NCBI RefSeq assembly: GCF_017301735.1
Contig: NZ_CP071090.1
Coordinates: 4,640,001-4,704,000, forward strand
Reading direction: 5' to 3'
Length of the DNA: 64,000 nt
Origin: Pyxidicoccus parkwaysis
GTDB taxonomy: Bacteria; Myxococcota; Myxococcia; Myxococcales; Myxococcaceae
Shown here: one piece after another, positions 1 through 15,000 of the stretch
Layout: each line of letters begins with the position of its first letter
Position numbering within the stretch: the stretch's first letter is position 1
Made by a program: the position numbers and the translations under genes
Notes under the pieces: generated by a model
The model's database searches: none
Seen by the model: the letters and a program-made list of their open reading frames with translations, nothing else
What the model was told of the DNA's origin: nothing

Positions 1-3000
1 GAATTTCTCCGGGTCCGGGTCGCCGACGTCGAAGAAGAGCAGGCCCAGCTCGGGGGCCGCGACGATGGCCGTGTCCCGCACCACCACCACATCGGTGAAG
101 TTGACGTCGTTGTACGAGATGCGCTTCAGCCGCGCGGCGCCCGGGCGCGCGGATGCGTAGATGTCCAGGTGCCCCTCCGGGTGCTGCGTGCTGCCGGGCT
201 TCGCGAAGTACGACGTGCGCTGACCGCCACGCGCGCCGCCACCGAGCGAGTACTCCGGAGGAGGCGGCATCTCGCCTGTGTCCGTCGGGCAGTAGCGCAC
301 GCCCTCGTGCTGGCCGGAGGCCACATAGAGGCGGCCCCCCTGCACCGTCATGCCGTAGGGCTCGACGCCCACATCGATGCTTCCCACGAGCAGCGGGTCC
401 GAGGGGAAGCGCGTGTCCAGCAGGCGCAGCACGCCCCCCGTGCCCGCCGCGGGCTCAGTGCCTTTGCAAGGCGGCGCATTGGGCGCCGGGTTCGGCACCA
501 GGTTGTTGAAGGCCACCCAGCCGCCAATGGACGTGGGCAGCACGCGCGTGGCGAACTCCGGCTGGGCCCAGGTGCCGAACCTCGCACCGCCCACCTTCGC
601 CATGGACCGGCTGTTCGAGCTGGCGACCGTGAGGCCCGCCGCGCCGTTCGCGACGAGCACCTGCTTGCCGCGCATCGCCACGTCCAGCGAGTCCACCGTC
701 AGGTCCACTTCCGGCCACGGCGTCTCAGGAGGCAGATAGCCGAGGAGGATGGCCTGGAGCCGGTCGACGCTCGCGATATCCGTCTCCGCCATGGACTTCA
801 CCGCGGCGGAGCCAGCCGCGGGAGCGCCAGGCGTTCCCACGTCGAAGGTGCTCACCGCGAAGGTGTCGATGAAGCGACCGGGCTTGTTGTATTCGCCGTT
901 GTAGGTCGTGGAGATGCGGTTGCCGTTGATGGACGCGCCCGCGGACGCGTAGACGAAGGCCGGGTCCTGCGGGTCGGCGACGAGCGACTTCGGGTAGACG
1001 CCCGACACCACCACCGTGCCGGACCCCGGCGGCGTCGCGGACTTGCCGCGCTCCAGGCCGTAGCCCACGGCCCTCGCCAGGGTGCTGACCTCGTCGAGGT
1101 CGGAGCTCGAGCCACCTTCCCTGCCGTCCGCGAGCCTCGACCGGACGATGACCTGGGCGAAGCCATCCGCGCCGAAGGAGCCCGACGGCGCCGTCGCCGT
1201 CAGCTCTCCGGTGGACACCACCGCCACGGACGTCGCCTCCTGTCCGCCGATGCTCACCGTGGGCACGCCGGTGGCGTAGGCCCAGGACGGCAGGAAGCCG
1301 TCGCCGAAGATGCGGACCTTGCTGCCACCGAGCGGGTTGAGGAAGCGCGGCGTCACCTTCTCCACGTAGAGCGGCGGCTTGTACAGGAAGCCGCCGGGCC
1401 GGCGAGCCGCCAGGCCCGAGCCCGACACGAGCTCGCCCTGGGCATTGAGACTGCCGTTGATGACCACCACGTCCGCGAGACCCGGCGCGGCCCCCTTGGG
1501 AATGACGACCTCCAGCCGCGTGGGCGAAGGCGTCCCCGACGACAGCACCGTGGCCACCTTCCCGCCGATGAGGACCGTCGTCTCGGTCGCGAAGTCACTG
1601 CCGAGAATCTGCACGATGCTGCCGCCCTCGAGCGGCCCCACGCGCGGCACCACCTGCGCGATGCTCGGACGCGCGCCGGTGTCCCGGGCCGTCTCGAAGT
1701 CCACCTTGAACGGCGCCAGCAGGTGCCTGGCATCCGGGGTGAGCAGCTCCGTGGACACAGACAGCCGCACGCCCTGCCCCGCCGGCAGCGGGTGCTCCTT
1801 GCGGAAGCGGATGACGGCCGTGCTGACATTGACCGATTCCGAGCCCACCTCCAGGTCCGCCTGCGGGCCCGTCTCGGGCAGCGGATCCGGGCACGACGCG
1901 TCCAGCGTCGCGGCGCTCTGCGCGGACAGCCACTCCGCGCACCCCACCCGCAGCGACACCGCCTTGCGAGCGCTCTCCGGGGTGACGGCGGTGGAGAACG
2001 TCAGCGTCAGCGACGGCAGGTCCAGCGGCACCACCTCACCGGCCCGCACGCTGGCGGACACCAGCGTCAGCTCCGCCGCCGGGCCGAACTCCAGCGCCCA
2101 GCCACCGCGGCCGCGGTCTCTCGCGCTGACCACCCGCCCGCCCGCTACGGCCACGCTCGTGGCCGACCCGCTGCTGGCACCCGCCACGTGATGCAGCAGC
2201 TTCGGCTCCAGCAGATTGCTCAGGTCCACCACCGCCACGCCGGCCTCGCCCACCGCCACGTAGGCCACGTCGCCCGACAGCCGCACGTCCGAAGCGAAGC
2301 CCTTGAGCACGTCCGTGCCCAGCGACGGCCCACGCAGCGGCGCGTCCGGGTCGGACACGTCCACCAGCACCAGGCCCTCGGTGCCCGCAGCCACCACGGC
2401 CCAGTGGTCCTTGCGCAGCCGCACGCGCTGCACGTCCAGCGGGATGAAGCCCCGGTGCTCCGGCTGACGGTCCACGCGCAGCGTGTGCAACCGGCCCTGC
2501 GTGAAGCGATGGCCCGGCGTCCACGTACCCGTGCCCACCACCGCCAGGTCCTCCTCCACCGCCACGGCCGTCACTTCCGCCGCCCCGAGCGAATCGCCCA
2601 GGGGCGCAGTCAGCGTGTGCAGGTGGAACGGCGCATGAGAGCTGTCGAAGCTCCTCAGGCCCGCGGCCCCCGCGGCGGCCAGCAGCCGGTCACCGCGCAC
2701 GTCCAGCCCGAAGGCCGCGCCCGGCCCGGCGGAGGTCGTCGCCACGCTCTTCGGCGCGGAGGGGTTGGAGATGTCCAGCTCGAAGACCGAGGCGCGAACG
2801 TACCGGCCGCCCTCGTCGCGCACGCCCGCGCCCAGGAAGAGCCGGCGGTGGTCGCCCTCCTCCGCGTAGGCGATGGAGAGCAGCTCGCCATCGGTGGTGT
2901 TCCACGTCCCGACGATGCGGTCGTCCAGCTTGTCGTTGTCCTCGTCGATGAGCTCGTTGCGCCGCTCCGGAGGAATGGGCGTGCCGGCCAGCCGGCCACG

Positions 3001-6000
3001 CAGGTAGAGGCCGGACAGGTCCACGACGCGAAGTCCGCCCGCGCCCACCATGTAGACGTAGTCACCAATGGCGACCATGTCGCGAATCGCCCCGCTGAAG
3101 GCGACCGAGGCGTCCGTCGGCTGGTCGAACACGAAGGCCCCAGGCTTCGTGACCGCGACGCCGTTGGGGTGCTCCACCGTCACGGACACCGGGCCGCGCA
3201 GCCCGTTGGGCGTATAGGCCTCGATGCGCCCCAGGCCGAGCACGCGCACGCGCAGGGCCGGGACGTTGGCGAAGCGCACCTTCATCGTCCCGCTGGTGGT
3301 GAAGCCCGTGCCCTCCAGCAACACCCGCGTGCCGCCCGAGGACGGGCCACGGTTCGGCGTAACGGAGGTCAGCGTCAAGGGCTGGGTATAGATGAACGCG
3401 CCCGCGCGGATGCGCGTGCCACCCGAGGGATTGCGCACCTCGAGGGTGGCCGCGCCCGCGGCCCCCGCCGGAGCGGGAGGCGTGCGCAGCTTCACCCACG
3501 TCCCGTCCAAGGCGACCTCATCGATGGTGGCGGGCGAGCCCGCGAAGCGCACCTCGAGGCTCTCCTCGAAGCCGGTGCCCTTCAGCGTGACGGGCGTTCC
3601 ACCCGCCACCGGACCCTCGCGCGGGTCGAGCTCCGTGATGGAGATGTCCCGGACGTCGTCGTTGTCGGCCGTCTCGAACTCCGACACGAAGCGGCCGGCC
3701 ATCACCGAGCGCGGCGCCGTCGGCGTCTCGCCCGGCCCCGTGAGGCCGGACACCATCACCCGGTAGCGCATGCGCGGCTTCAGCGCCGCCTGCGGGCTCA
3801 GCCTCACGCGGGTGGCACTCAGCGCGGTGACGGTGGCCGGCACCCGGCTGCCGCTGGCGGACCCATCCAGCTCGAGGAGCTGCACGGTGGACGAGGACAG
3901 GCCCTGCACCTCGACGTTGAAGTCCAGGTCGACCGCCTCGGAGAGCCGCACGCCCGTCGCGTTCGGCGCCGGACGCACCTCCACGACGATGGGGAACGGC
4001 ACCGCGATGATGGCGAGCCCGTCATTGGGCGCCGCCTGGTTCTGGGACGCCGTCACGGCGTTGATGGTGGCCGCGATGACGCCTCGGTCGATGGCTACAT
4101 CCGCCAGGGACGAAGCCGGCCACAGGTCCACCGCGTCCACGGGCAGCGGCGCATCCGGCTCCGAGGCCACGGTGAGCTGCACCACGCTCCTGCCGGCATT
4201 CACGCCGACGTGGGGGCCCAGCGCGGCCAGGGAGAACGGCGTCCCCACCAGCGCCCGCACCTGCGCCACCTTGCGCGGCAGCGTCGCGGGCAGCAGCGAC
4301 ACCGTGTGCGCGGAGTCGTTGGAGGACAGGCCGTTGGTCCCGTACACGGCCAGCTCGCCCAGCCCGTCCTTCACCTCGCCCACCACGGGGAAGCCCGGAC
4401 GCGCCAGGTCCACCACCAGGGTGCCCTTCTTTGCGCCTCGAGACACGCCGAGGATGGCGTAGCGGCCCATGGTCCGCACCTGGTCGATGGACGGCTTCTG
4501 GAGGCTGCCCTCCATCAGGAACGACGTGAAGGCCCCGAGCAGCGCCGGCCGCACCGGGTCCGCCAGCGAGAACAGCGCCAGCCCGTTGTCGCCCGCGGCG
4601 ACGAGCGCGAGGTCGTCCACCACGGCCACGTCCTTCGCGCGACCCTCGAAGGGCAGCGCATAGACGAGGCGCGGCTCCGTCGCCTTGCTCACGTCCACGA
4701 CGAGCAGCGACGGCCCGCCCTCCCCCACCATGTCGACGGCGGGCAGGTCCTCGGCGTCCGCCACCACGTACGCGAGGCTCCCTCGGACGGTGAGCGCCTG
4801 CGGCTTGTAGGGCGGCGGGAAGGACACGCCGCCCATGACGCTCGCATCCGCCGGCACGGACACGTCCACCACCGCCAGCGAGCCCTGCTTGCTGTTCTTG
4901 AGGACCTCGACGACGTCCGGACCGGCGACGATGGTGGCTTCGGACAGGACGTACGCCCGGTTCCCGGAGAGCACGAGCTGACCGGGACGGCCCTGGGGCA
5001 GCCGGTCTTGAGGACGGCCGTCATCGCCGTCGATGGCGGGCGTGTACCGGGCCAGCCGGCGCGTCACGCCCAGGTTCGAGTAGAGGAACGCGCTCTCCGC
5101 CACGGCGCGCTGGCCGTCCGGGTTGACGACGATGATGTCCGCGGGACCGAAGCTCCCGGACGGCGTCTTCACGCGCAGCCGTCCCGGGGAGAGCACTGTC
5201 ACCTGAGAGCCCTCGTTGCCCAGCGCCGTCTCCGCCGTCAGGCCCCGGAAGTAGACCTTCGCGCCGGGCTGGAAGCCGGCGCCGGACAACTCCACCTGCT
5301 CATTGCCCCCGAGCCGGCCCACGGACGGAGTCGCCAGGCTGATGTGGAGCATGGGCAGGTACACGAAGCCGCCCAGCAGGCCGCCCTGGAGCCCGCCCGG
5401 GTTGACCACCGAGACGCGCACCGGCCCCTCCACCTGGGGCGGCGTGAGCGCGGTGAGGCTGCTGCACGAAGCCGTGCTGCTGGTGCAGGACGCATCGAGC
5501 ACGACCTCGGTGGCCTCGGCGCCGCCGAAGTACACGCGCGCGCCCGGCTGGAAGCGCGCACCGGTAATCGTCACGCGCGTGCCGCCGTCCACTGGACCGG
5601 CCCTGGGCGTGACACGGGTCACCTCCGGCAACACGCCCTCGGCGGTGCGGGTGCGGAAGCGCGCCATGAAGTGCTTGCCCAGCTGCAAGGCGGGTCCGCC
5701 CGACAGCGGCGGCTTCGCGGCAAGCGAGGCATCCACGGTGATGGAGTACTCCTTGCCGCGAGCCAGCGAGGCTCCCGCCGGGAGCGTGATGAGGACGCGG
5801 TGGTCGTTGTCCGGGTCCACCGCCGTCGTCGCTCCGCTCACGCGGATGCCGTCGAGCAGGCCCTCGCGCAGCACCACCTTGTCGCCCAGGTTCTCCTGGC
5901 CGGGGTCGATGGGCTGCGAGAATCCGACGGACAGCTTCAGCTCCTCGCCGGAGAGCGCCACCTGGTCCGCGCCATTCGCCGGCTCCACGTCCGTGACGAT

Positions 6001-9000
6001 GAGCCGGGGCAGCGCGAACTCCGCGATGCCCTGGTGGCCGAAGAGCGTCACCGGCATGCCGTCCACCAGCACCACGTCCAGCGCGGCGGGCAGGTTGGCA
6101 CGCACGAAGGTGGTCGCGACGCCGTTCGTGTCCACCACGGACGCGGACAGCAGGCCCTTCACGGGCCGCGAGTCCTGGTCGTTGAGCTGCACCGTGGACA
6201 CGGACACGTTGCCGGACGAGGCGACCGAGCGCTGGCCGGCGGCCAGCAGGTCCGCGCGAGCGGGCGCATGCGGGAGCAGCGAGAGGACGCGAGGCGTCGC
6301 CCCCGCCAGGTCCACCACCGCCAGCGAGGCCGTGTTCCCCTGGCAGCCCACGAAGGCGCGCTGTCCGGCCACGGCCACCGTCTCCGCGCCGCCGGGCACC
6401 GGGACGAAGCCCTGCTCACCCAGCTCCGGGTCCAGCAGGTCATGCACGCGCAGGCCGCCCGGCCCCGCGGCCACCAGCAGCGTGTCTCCCGCGATGGCCA
6501 CATCCCGGGCCGTCCCCGTCACGTTCAGCGTCGTCAGCCGCTGCGGAGAATCGGGATTGGCCACGTCCACCACCACCACGCCGGCCTCTCCGTTCGCCAC
6601 GAAGGCCAGGTTCCCCTCCGCTGCCACGGCGAGGGCCTCCGGGCCGGACAGGTCGATGGTGCCCTTGCGCGTGATGCCGAGTGCGCTGGGGGTGCTCACG
6701 TCGAAGATGACCAGCTCGCCGTTACGGCTCCACGAGTCGGGCTGCACGAGCACCAGCGCCAGGTTGCCGTGGAAGGCCACCGCCACGGGGTTGCCGTCGA
6801 GCTCTTTCGCAATCAGCCCCTGCAGCCGCTCGTCCGTCACCTGGAAGAACTCCACGCCGCGCGACACCGTGGCGCCCCTGGGCAGCCCGTGCGCGCCCAC
6901 CACGCCCAGCCCCTTGCCGTTGAGCGCCAGTCCGGCCAGCCGGGTCGACTCACCCACGGCGCCGAACGGGACGTAGGGCGCGCGCGCCGGCCGCATGCCG
7001 CCTTCCACCGTGACTGTCTGCGACCCCGCCGAGTTGCCGGACAGGTCCTTCGCGTGAGCCTGGAGCGTGCGCGTCTGCCCCGCCATCGGCGTGGGCAACA
7101 GCCAGCTCTGCTGGTACAGCGGCCGGCCCGCGGGCCCCGGCGTCGGGACGCCCGTCGTGGCGACCTCCTCCGACGCCGAGACGCCATCCGGCCGCGTCCA
7201 GGTGGCGATGAACGTCACGCGGTCCACCCCGGCGTTGTCGTCGGCGAAGGCCGAGACACGCAGCGGCTCGCCCTCCGTGACGACGTCCAGGTTCGGCGGG
7301 TCCACGAGCTCCACCTGCGGGGGAGCGCTGTCGCTGATGGTGAGCACCTCGTGCTCGTCCGAGGCGGCCTCCTGGCCCGCCTTGTCCACGGCCACTGCCT
7401 TGACCTTGAACGCGCGGCTGCCACTGCCGATGGGCGCCATGAAGCTGGCCACATAGGCGTGGGGCCGGCCGGGAATGCCCGCGGGCTCGGTGGCCGTGGC
7501 CACCTTGCGCCCGTCCACGAAGAACGACACCGACTCCAGGCCGCTGTCCACGTCGACCGCGTTCGCCTCGAAGCGGATGCGCGAGCCCTCGAAGACCTGC
7601 CCTCCGCTCTTGCCGGGCTTGACCAGCGCCACGCTCGGCTTCTGGTCCGCGACGACCTTGAACCAGACCGGGTCGGACTTCGTGTCCTGCCCCGCCGAGT
7701 CCATCGCGCGCGCGACCATCACCAGCCGCTGCCCCACCTGCGACGCATCCGCCACGTAGAGGTGCTCGAAGGGACGCAGGAAGCGCCGTCCCACCTCGAC
7801 CAGCTTGTCCTCGGACGGCCCCACCAGGAACGTCACGTTCGCGACCGCGACGTCGTCCCCCGTCACGGCCTGGAAGGAGGTCGACAGCCCAGCCACCGCC
7901 TCGCCAGAAACCGGCCCGTCGAGGTGGATGGTGGGCGGAGTGTCGTCGATGGCCTTCACCGTCAGGGAGGCGGTGGCCGTCTTCCCGCTGACGTCGATGG
8001 CCTCGGCGGTGAAGAGCAGCGGGACGGGCGTGCCCCCATCCGGCACCAGGTCCTTGGGCACGCGGTAGGAGAAGCGATACGGCGGCGCGGGGATGCGGGC
8101 CACCTCCTTGGCCTCACCGCTTCCCACCTTGAGCTTGAACACCACGGACGCGACGCCGACGTTGTCGGTCGCCCGGACTTCGACGTCCAGCGGCAGGCCC
8201 TGCGTGATGCTGGACCCGTCCGAGGGCGAGGCGAAGGCCACCTCGGGTGGCTTGTCGTCGGGCACCACCTCGACCTTCACGGTCTGCGCTTGGACCTCCT
8301 GGTTCGCCGAGTCCCGCGCCACCGCGTTGAGGGTCAACCACCTGGGCGCGGAGCCATACGGCACAGGCACGCGGAAGGAATACGGGCGCGAGGAGCTGGC
8401 GAAGCGCAGCGGCCCGTCCAGCCCGCCCTCCACGGTGACCTCCACGCTGCGCACGGCGACGTCGTCCTGCGCGGCCACCAGCACCGCGAAGTCGCGGCCC
8501 TGGGTGACGGTGGTGTTCGGACGCGGCTGCGAGATGGCCACGGTGGGCTTCTCGTCTCCCGTCACCGGCACGATGACCGTCTGGCTGTCGACCTCGTGGC
8601 CGAAGCTGTCCGTCGCCGTGCCCTGCAGCGTGAGGTACTGCGCCGCCTCGGTCTTCTCCGGCACGGGGAGCAGGAAGTTGAAGGGCGGCTGGTAGAGCGT
8701 CGCGACGAGCTTCTTCCGGCCCGGGTCCGTCGGCTGCAAGCGCGTGTCGAGCTGGAAGAGCGACACCGCGGTGACGGCGACGTCGTCCTCGGCCGCCAGG
8801 ATGATGGGCAGCTGCGTCTTCTCCACCGCGGGCGCGCCATCCGGAGGCGACAGGATGGAGAGCGCCGGCTCGCGGTCTCTCACTACGTCAATCTGCTGGT
8901 ACTCCATCTCCCCGTAGTTGCCGGAGCTGTCGCGGGCCCGCGTGGCGATGAAGTACGGCACGAGGTCCATCCCGCCCAGCGACCCCAGCTTCGGGACGCT

Positions 9001-12000
9001 GTGCTGGAAGGTCACCACCGGCGAGTACACGTCGAACGGCGAGCCCTTCAGCCCGTTCTCCGGCGGGAAGCCGCCGGCCACGTGCACGAGCTGCAGCGCC
9101 TCCGCGCTGGGGCCCGCGTAGATTTCCACCCGGTCCACGAAGGCGTTGTCATGCGCCTGGACTTCGATGAGCACGGGCGTGCCCTCGATGATGTCGCGGC
9201 CCAGGCTGGGGCGCAGCACGCTCGCCACGGGGAGCTGGGTGTCCTGCGCGATGCGGATGCGCCGCTCCACGGAGGAGCGGTTGCCCTCCAGGTCAGTGGC
9301 CTCCACGCGCAGCTGGATGAAGCTCTCCGAGCGCATCGGGTCCAACCGCACGAAGCCCGGCGGCAGCGACAACAGCCCCCGGAAGATGCGGTAGCGCGAG
9401 ATGTCCTCGGGCACCACGTGCAGGGCCGACAGCACCTCCCGCACCGTGACGTCCGTGGCGACGGGGTCTCCTTCCGCGTTGAAGAGGGTGGGCACGGTCG
9501 TCCCGTCCTTCTCCGTGAGCTGCAGCGCGGGCTGGCCGTTGACGAAGAACTGCACCCCCGTCACCTTCGTGTCGTCCGCTGCGAGCGCGCCCATGCGCAG
9601 CTGGATGCTGCCCTCGACGAGGTAGGCGTCCGCGGCGGGCTCCAGCACGGCCAGCTCGGGCGCGCGGGGCCGGCGGCCTTCCACCACCAGCCGCGAGCGC
9701 TGGACCTGACCCGCCGTGTCCGTGACGGTGAGGACGAGCACCGTGGGCGCGCCGTCCTGTGCCGCGCGAGGCCGGAGCTTCACGGACATGGACTTGCTGC
9801 CCACGGCGGGCGCGAAGGTGGCGCTCTCCGGGCACGGCTGGTCGTCGTAGACGAGCGACACCGACGCGACGCCCACGTCGTCCTTCACGGTGAAGAACAG
9901 CTGCGCGTCCTTCTCTTGCAGGAGGCTGACGAAGCCGCCCTCCAGCTCCGTGCGGTACAGCGTCTCGCCGGTGGCCACCAGCCGGTCCATCTGCAGCGTG
10001 GGCGGCGCGTCCTCGAGGACCTGCACGTAGGCCGGGTTGGACGTCGCCGTGCGGCCAGCGCGGTCCTCCACCTGCGCGTACAGCTCTGCCGGGCCGGTGC
10101 TGGTCCTCGTGAGCGTGAACTCCGCCTCCTGTGACGTGCCCACCAGCAGCTGCGGCTCTCCCTGCCGCGCGCCGTCCATCAGGAGCTCGACCTTCGCGAG
10201 GCTCGCGTTGTCCGTGGCCTTGACGCGGACCTTGAACGGATGGCCCACCACCGCGGACGCACCCTCCCCCAGTCCGAGCAGCGACACCTTCGGCGGCTCG
10301 CTGTCCGCCTGCGTGGTGAACGTGCGCGTGTCCCGCGAGAAGGCGTCGCGCGAGTCCACCGCGATGGCCGTGAGGAGCGCGTTGGACTGCGGCCAGCCCG
10401 AGGGAATGCGGAGGGATACCGGGCGCGAGAGCGGCTGTCCCGGACGTACGTCGCTGGCGAGCGGCTCCACCGCGACCCACTGCCCGCCGGCCCGCGCGCG
10501 GAGCTGGGGCGCCTGGCCGTCCTGGTAACGGATGGCCAGCCCCGACACGAGCAGCTCGCGTCCATCCGAAGACACCCGGCTCAGCGTGACGAGGACCTGC
10601 TCCACTTCCACGGCCTCCACCGGGAAGCCCAGGTCGGCCTCATACTCGGGCCCGGAGCCGGCATTCACTGTCAGGTCGAGACCGTGGGTGAGATCATGGC
10701 CGGGCCCGAACCGCGCCTTGAAGGTCTCCAGCGCCGCCTGGGCGGCGGTCGACAGGTTCGGCCGGACGCGCAGGTGGTAGTCGACGTGCGCGAGGGCTCC
10801 CTTGCCGTCGTTGGGAATCTTCAGTCGCAGCACCCCGGGCGCCCCATCCGCCGTGAGCGGCTGGTGGGGAGTGACGCGCACGGCGCCGCTCTCGCCTGCC
10901 ACCGTGAAGGTCGCCGAGTCCCCGAGCTGCCCATCCGGGTTGCGCTGCGCGCCGAAAGCCAGCGTGGCGCTGCGGGCCGCGTAGTGGGCGTCGTCGATGA
11001 TGGCCGGCGCGCCGAGCTCCGGCGCGGAGACCGTGAAGGACGTCGCGCTCAGGGACGAAACCTCGGACGTGGAGGCCGCGAGCCAGGCCGCCTTCAGGCC
11101 GACATCGTCCTGGAACTCCACGGAGCCCGCGTACCGCTGCTCCCGGGTGAGCGTCCCGCCCGTGGGGGACACCCAGCGGACGAACGGCGGCGCGTCCGAG
11201 ACCAGCCGGCACGAGTAGGAGGCCACCGTCGTCCGGTTGCTCGAGTCCACCGCCGTGGCCTCGAAGCTCACGCTCTGCGCGTCCGGGCCCACCAGCGGCG
11301 GCAGCGTGAAGTTGCCGCTCAGGGAGACGTTCTGCGCGGGCCACACCGCCGGCTGCCGTGTCAGGCCGTCCACCGCCTGGGTGCCGAACTTCACGGACAG
11401 CGACTTCACCGTGCCGTCATCCGAGGCGCTGACCTTCAACCCCACCTGCGAGCCCGCCACGCACGTCTGCGCATCGGGGACGCGGTCCAGCGAGATGCGG
11501 ACCACCGGAGGCAGCTTGTCCTCGGTGGGAACAATCTGGAAATAGACCGGGGGCGTGTCGAAGGAGTTGCCGGCGGGGTCGAACGCGCGCGCGAAGATGC
11601 GGTGCATCGCGGGCTTCGGCTCGAACCGCGTGTCGCCCGCCGAGGTGGGCACGAGGGGCACCGAGCCCGAGTACGTGCCCACGTAGCGGCGGCTGACCAG
11701 GATGTCCCCGGGCCCCTGCGGGTTGGGCGTGCGGACCTCCTCGAACTCCTCATGGGTCGCGCGGAGATACGGCGGTGCCGGACTCGCCGGCGACAGCTCC
11801 TCCCCATCCAGGAACACGGCGACGCGCGAGACGCGGACGTCGTCCGTCACCTCCACGCGCAACCCGAGGCTGCCCTGCAGCGGCACCTGCAGCGGGTCCG
11901 TCGGAGAGCGGTTGGCCGCCGGCGATGCGAGCAGTGCCGTGGGCTTCTCCACGTCGTCCGCGATGTCGAGCACCACGTCCGCCTGGCCCTCCAGAGGGTC

Positions 12001-15000
12001 GGGGCTGACGTCCTTCGCGGCGACTCCCACCGTCCGCTGCGAGGCCGGCGTGGCGTCCGTCACCACGGGCACCTGCACCACCATCACCTGCTGGACAGCG
12101 GGGTTGATGGGGCCACCGTAGGGTTTGGTGTTGACGCCCCCGGCGCGAGGCGCCACGCCCGCGATGCCCTCGTCGTCCGCCACGGTGAAGGTGAGCGTGA
12201 TGTCCTGTCCCTCCTTCACCGGCGTGCGCGGCGCGGGCGTGAGGATGGACACGACCGGTGCCGTGCCCTCCACCGTCTGGAGCGTGAGCAGACGCTCGGC
12301 GGTGCGGCCACCGGTGTCCTCTACCCGAGCCCGCAGCGACAGCGTCTTGACGGGCTTGCCGCGTTCGTCGAGCACGACGGGAACATCCAGGGTCCACGAG
12401 AAGAGCCGGTACAGCCCGTCCTGCGTCCCAGCGATGGGGCCCGAGCCCACCAGCGTGTCCTTCGAGGCGTCATCCAGGTGGGCCGGGTCGCGCCGGTAGA
12501 GCCAGGCGTGCTTCACGCCGACGTTGTCCGTCGCCACCACCTCCACCTTCACCGTGCGCAGGGGACCGGCGAAGACGCGCGTGCCCTCCGCGGGGCCGCG
12601 GAAGGCGACGAGGGGCGGCTCGTCGTCACCCTTCAACTCCAGGGTGAGGAGGGCCTCCTGCGCGTTCTTGTTGTTGCCGCTGTCCCACGCCTCCGCCTTC
12701 AGCTTCAGGACGCCCGGGGTGGGCGGCAGCAGGACGTTGAAGCGATACGGCGGCAGCGTGGCGAAGCCCAGACGCTGGGGCGTCGCTGTCGAGACGTCGA
12801 ACAGGTCCACGCGCGCCACGGCCACGTCGTCCTTCGCCTCGAGCACCACGGGAATCGTGGTGCCGGTGGTGACGGTGGCACCGGGGGCCGGGCTCACGAA
12901 CCCGACGGTGGGCGCCTGGTCCGCCGCGAGCACGACGGTGTGGGTCACCTCGTCGGAGTTGCCCGCCTTGTCCCAGGCGCGCGCCTTGATGCTGAGAGAC
13001 GTCTTGAAGGGTGCACCCCCGGCCGCGACGAGCATCGAGCGGGGGATTACCATGTAGCTGATGAACGAGCCCACCACGCCCGCGTTCCTGGCGGGTGTCG
13101 CGTCCGTCTGGAACGGCGTCGACGCGCCATCGAGGAAGAGCTCCACCTTGTCCGGGGCCACGGTGTCGAGGCCGGAGATGGTGACGAGCAGGTCCTGCGA
13201 GTTGGGCACGCGGACCCCCTGCTTCGGCGTCACGATGGCCACGGACGGCTTCACGGTGTCCCGGGTCAGCGTGATGTCGATGGGCTCGCTCTGCTTCACA
13301 TGGCCCCGGGCATCGCGCGCGACGGCCGTCAGCACCAGGGACAGCGACTCTCCCGAGGTGACGACGGGCGTGACGTAGGTCACCCGGTACGGCGGCGTGG
13401 AGGACTGCCCCACCGCCTGACCATCCACCTGCCACGTCACCTGGGGCACCTCGCCGCTGTCGTCACTGGCGTTCGCCGTGAGCACGATGGGCGTGCCACC
13501 CACGAAGTTGCGCGTGTCCGAAGGCGAGGTGATGGACACGCTCGGCGCCTTGTCGAGCTCGATGATGGCGTCGAAGCCCACGCGCCGCTCGAGCCCCGCG
13601 TGGTCCACGGCCTGGACCTCCACGCGGGAGCGCTTGCCGGCTCGCGAGGAGGGAGGCGTCCAGGAGAACTTGAAGGCCTGCGCGCCCGTGGACGTGCTGC
13701 TGCTCCCGCCCTGGTCGAGTCGGGCCGTCGCGACGGCATTGCCATCCACCAGCAGCGCCACCTTCACGCCAAAGGCGAGCGCATCGTCTCCGACGGTGCC
13801 CTCCACGGACACCGGCACGTCGGCCGTGACGTTGACCTCCGGGCCCTGGGGCCGGGCCAGGGTGATGAGCGGCGGCGCGTTGGCCACGATGCGCACGAGC
13901 AGCGAAGCGCCCTCGGCGAGGGCGCCGTTGCGGTCCACCGCCGTGGCCTTGATGACCGCGGTGGTGCCGGCCGTGCCCGGAGGAGGCACGTAGCTGATCT
14001 CCCAGAGCGGCACCGCCACCAATTGCTGCGGGTCGGTGTCGGGGACGGGGCGGACCTCCATCCGAGGCAGCTGGGACGTACCGATGGGAGCTCCGTCCAC
14101 GGTGAAGCGCACCGACTGGAAGTCCTGGGGCGTCAGCGTGCCGGACATCCAGGCACCGCTCGTCACCCGGATGACCTGGGGCAGGCCCTCGATGAGGTTT
14201 CCGCCCGAGCCAGGCGCCTCGTAGACGACCGTGCGCGAGCTGGGCCCGCCCGGAGGCACCACCTTCACCACCAGCTCCTCGGCCTCATTCGTCTTGCAGC
14301 CCGTGAGGCTCGTTGATTTCGCCGACTGCGCCGTCTCACAGGCGGCGTCGCGGACGATGGCTCCCAGCCGCATCGTGCCGCCGGCGGAGGACGGGGCCTG
14401 GAGCTGCAGCGTGTACGGCGCGGAGTCATCGACCGCCGCGGGGACGCCGTTGACGAGGAACGTGACGTACTTCACCCCCACGTCATCCGAGGCGAGGGCC
14501 TTCAGCTCGAAGGCGCTCCCCGCGGCGATGGAGGTGGGGGCGGACAGGCGGACCTGCGGCACGCCGTTGGCCACCTCCACCACGCGCGTCGCCGTCCAGG
14601 TGAAGGGGTCGCCGTTGACGTCCGTGGAGACATGGCTCGCGGTGACAGTCACCGTCCCCGGCTTCTTCGAGATGACCTTGCCGTACTCGGTGACCACGGC
14701 GACGTCATTCTCCGCCGGCGCCCAGGTCGTGTTGAGCTCCTTGAGGGTCAGGTCGACCGTCGGGTCGTTGCGCGGGTCAGAGTCCCCGTCCTCCAGCGTT
14801 CCGATGAGCTGGAGCTGGAGGGTGTCACCCGCTTTCGAGAGGGTGACCGTGGCCGGGGAGATGGACACCGACGTGAGTTGGGCGGGGTCGGTGACGAGGA
14901 CGGTGACGTCCTCGGTGAGACCGGCGTAGGAGACCTTGATTTGGGTCTCACCGTGCCCCATGGCGATGACCTCTCCGGCCTGCGTCACCGCCGCGACTGC

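Noticed and set aside
169..10134. A 3,321-codon open frame on the plus strand, and others at 10240-14316 and 19786-30180
   Set aside because: They are antisense shadows of the giant minus-strand genes. Their translations are Arg/His/Ala-rich without domains, while the minus strand gives clear Ig, TIG and YD repeats.
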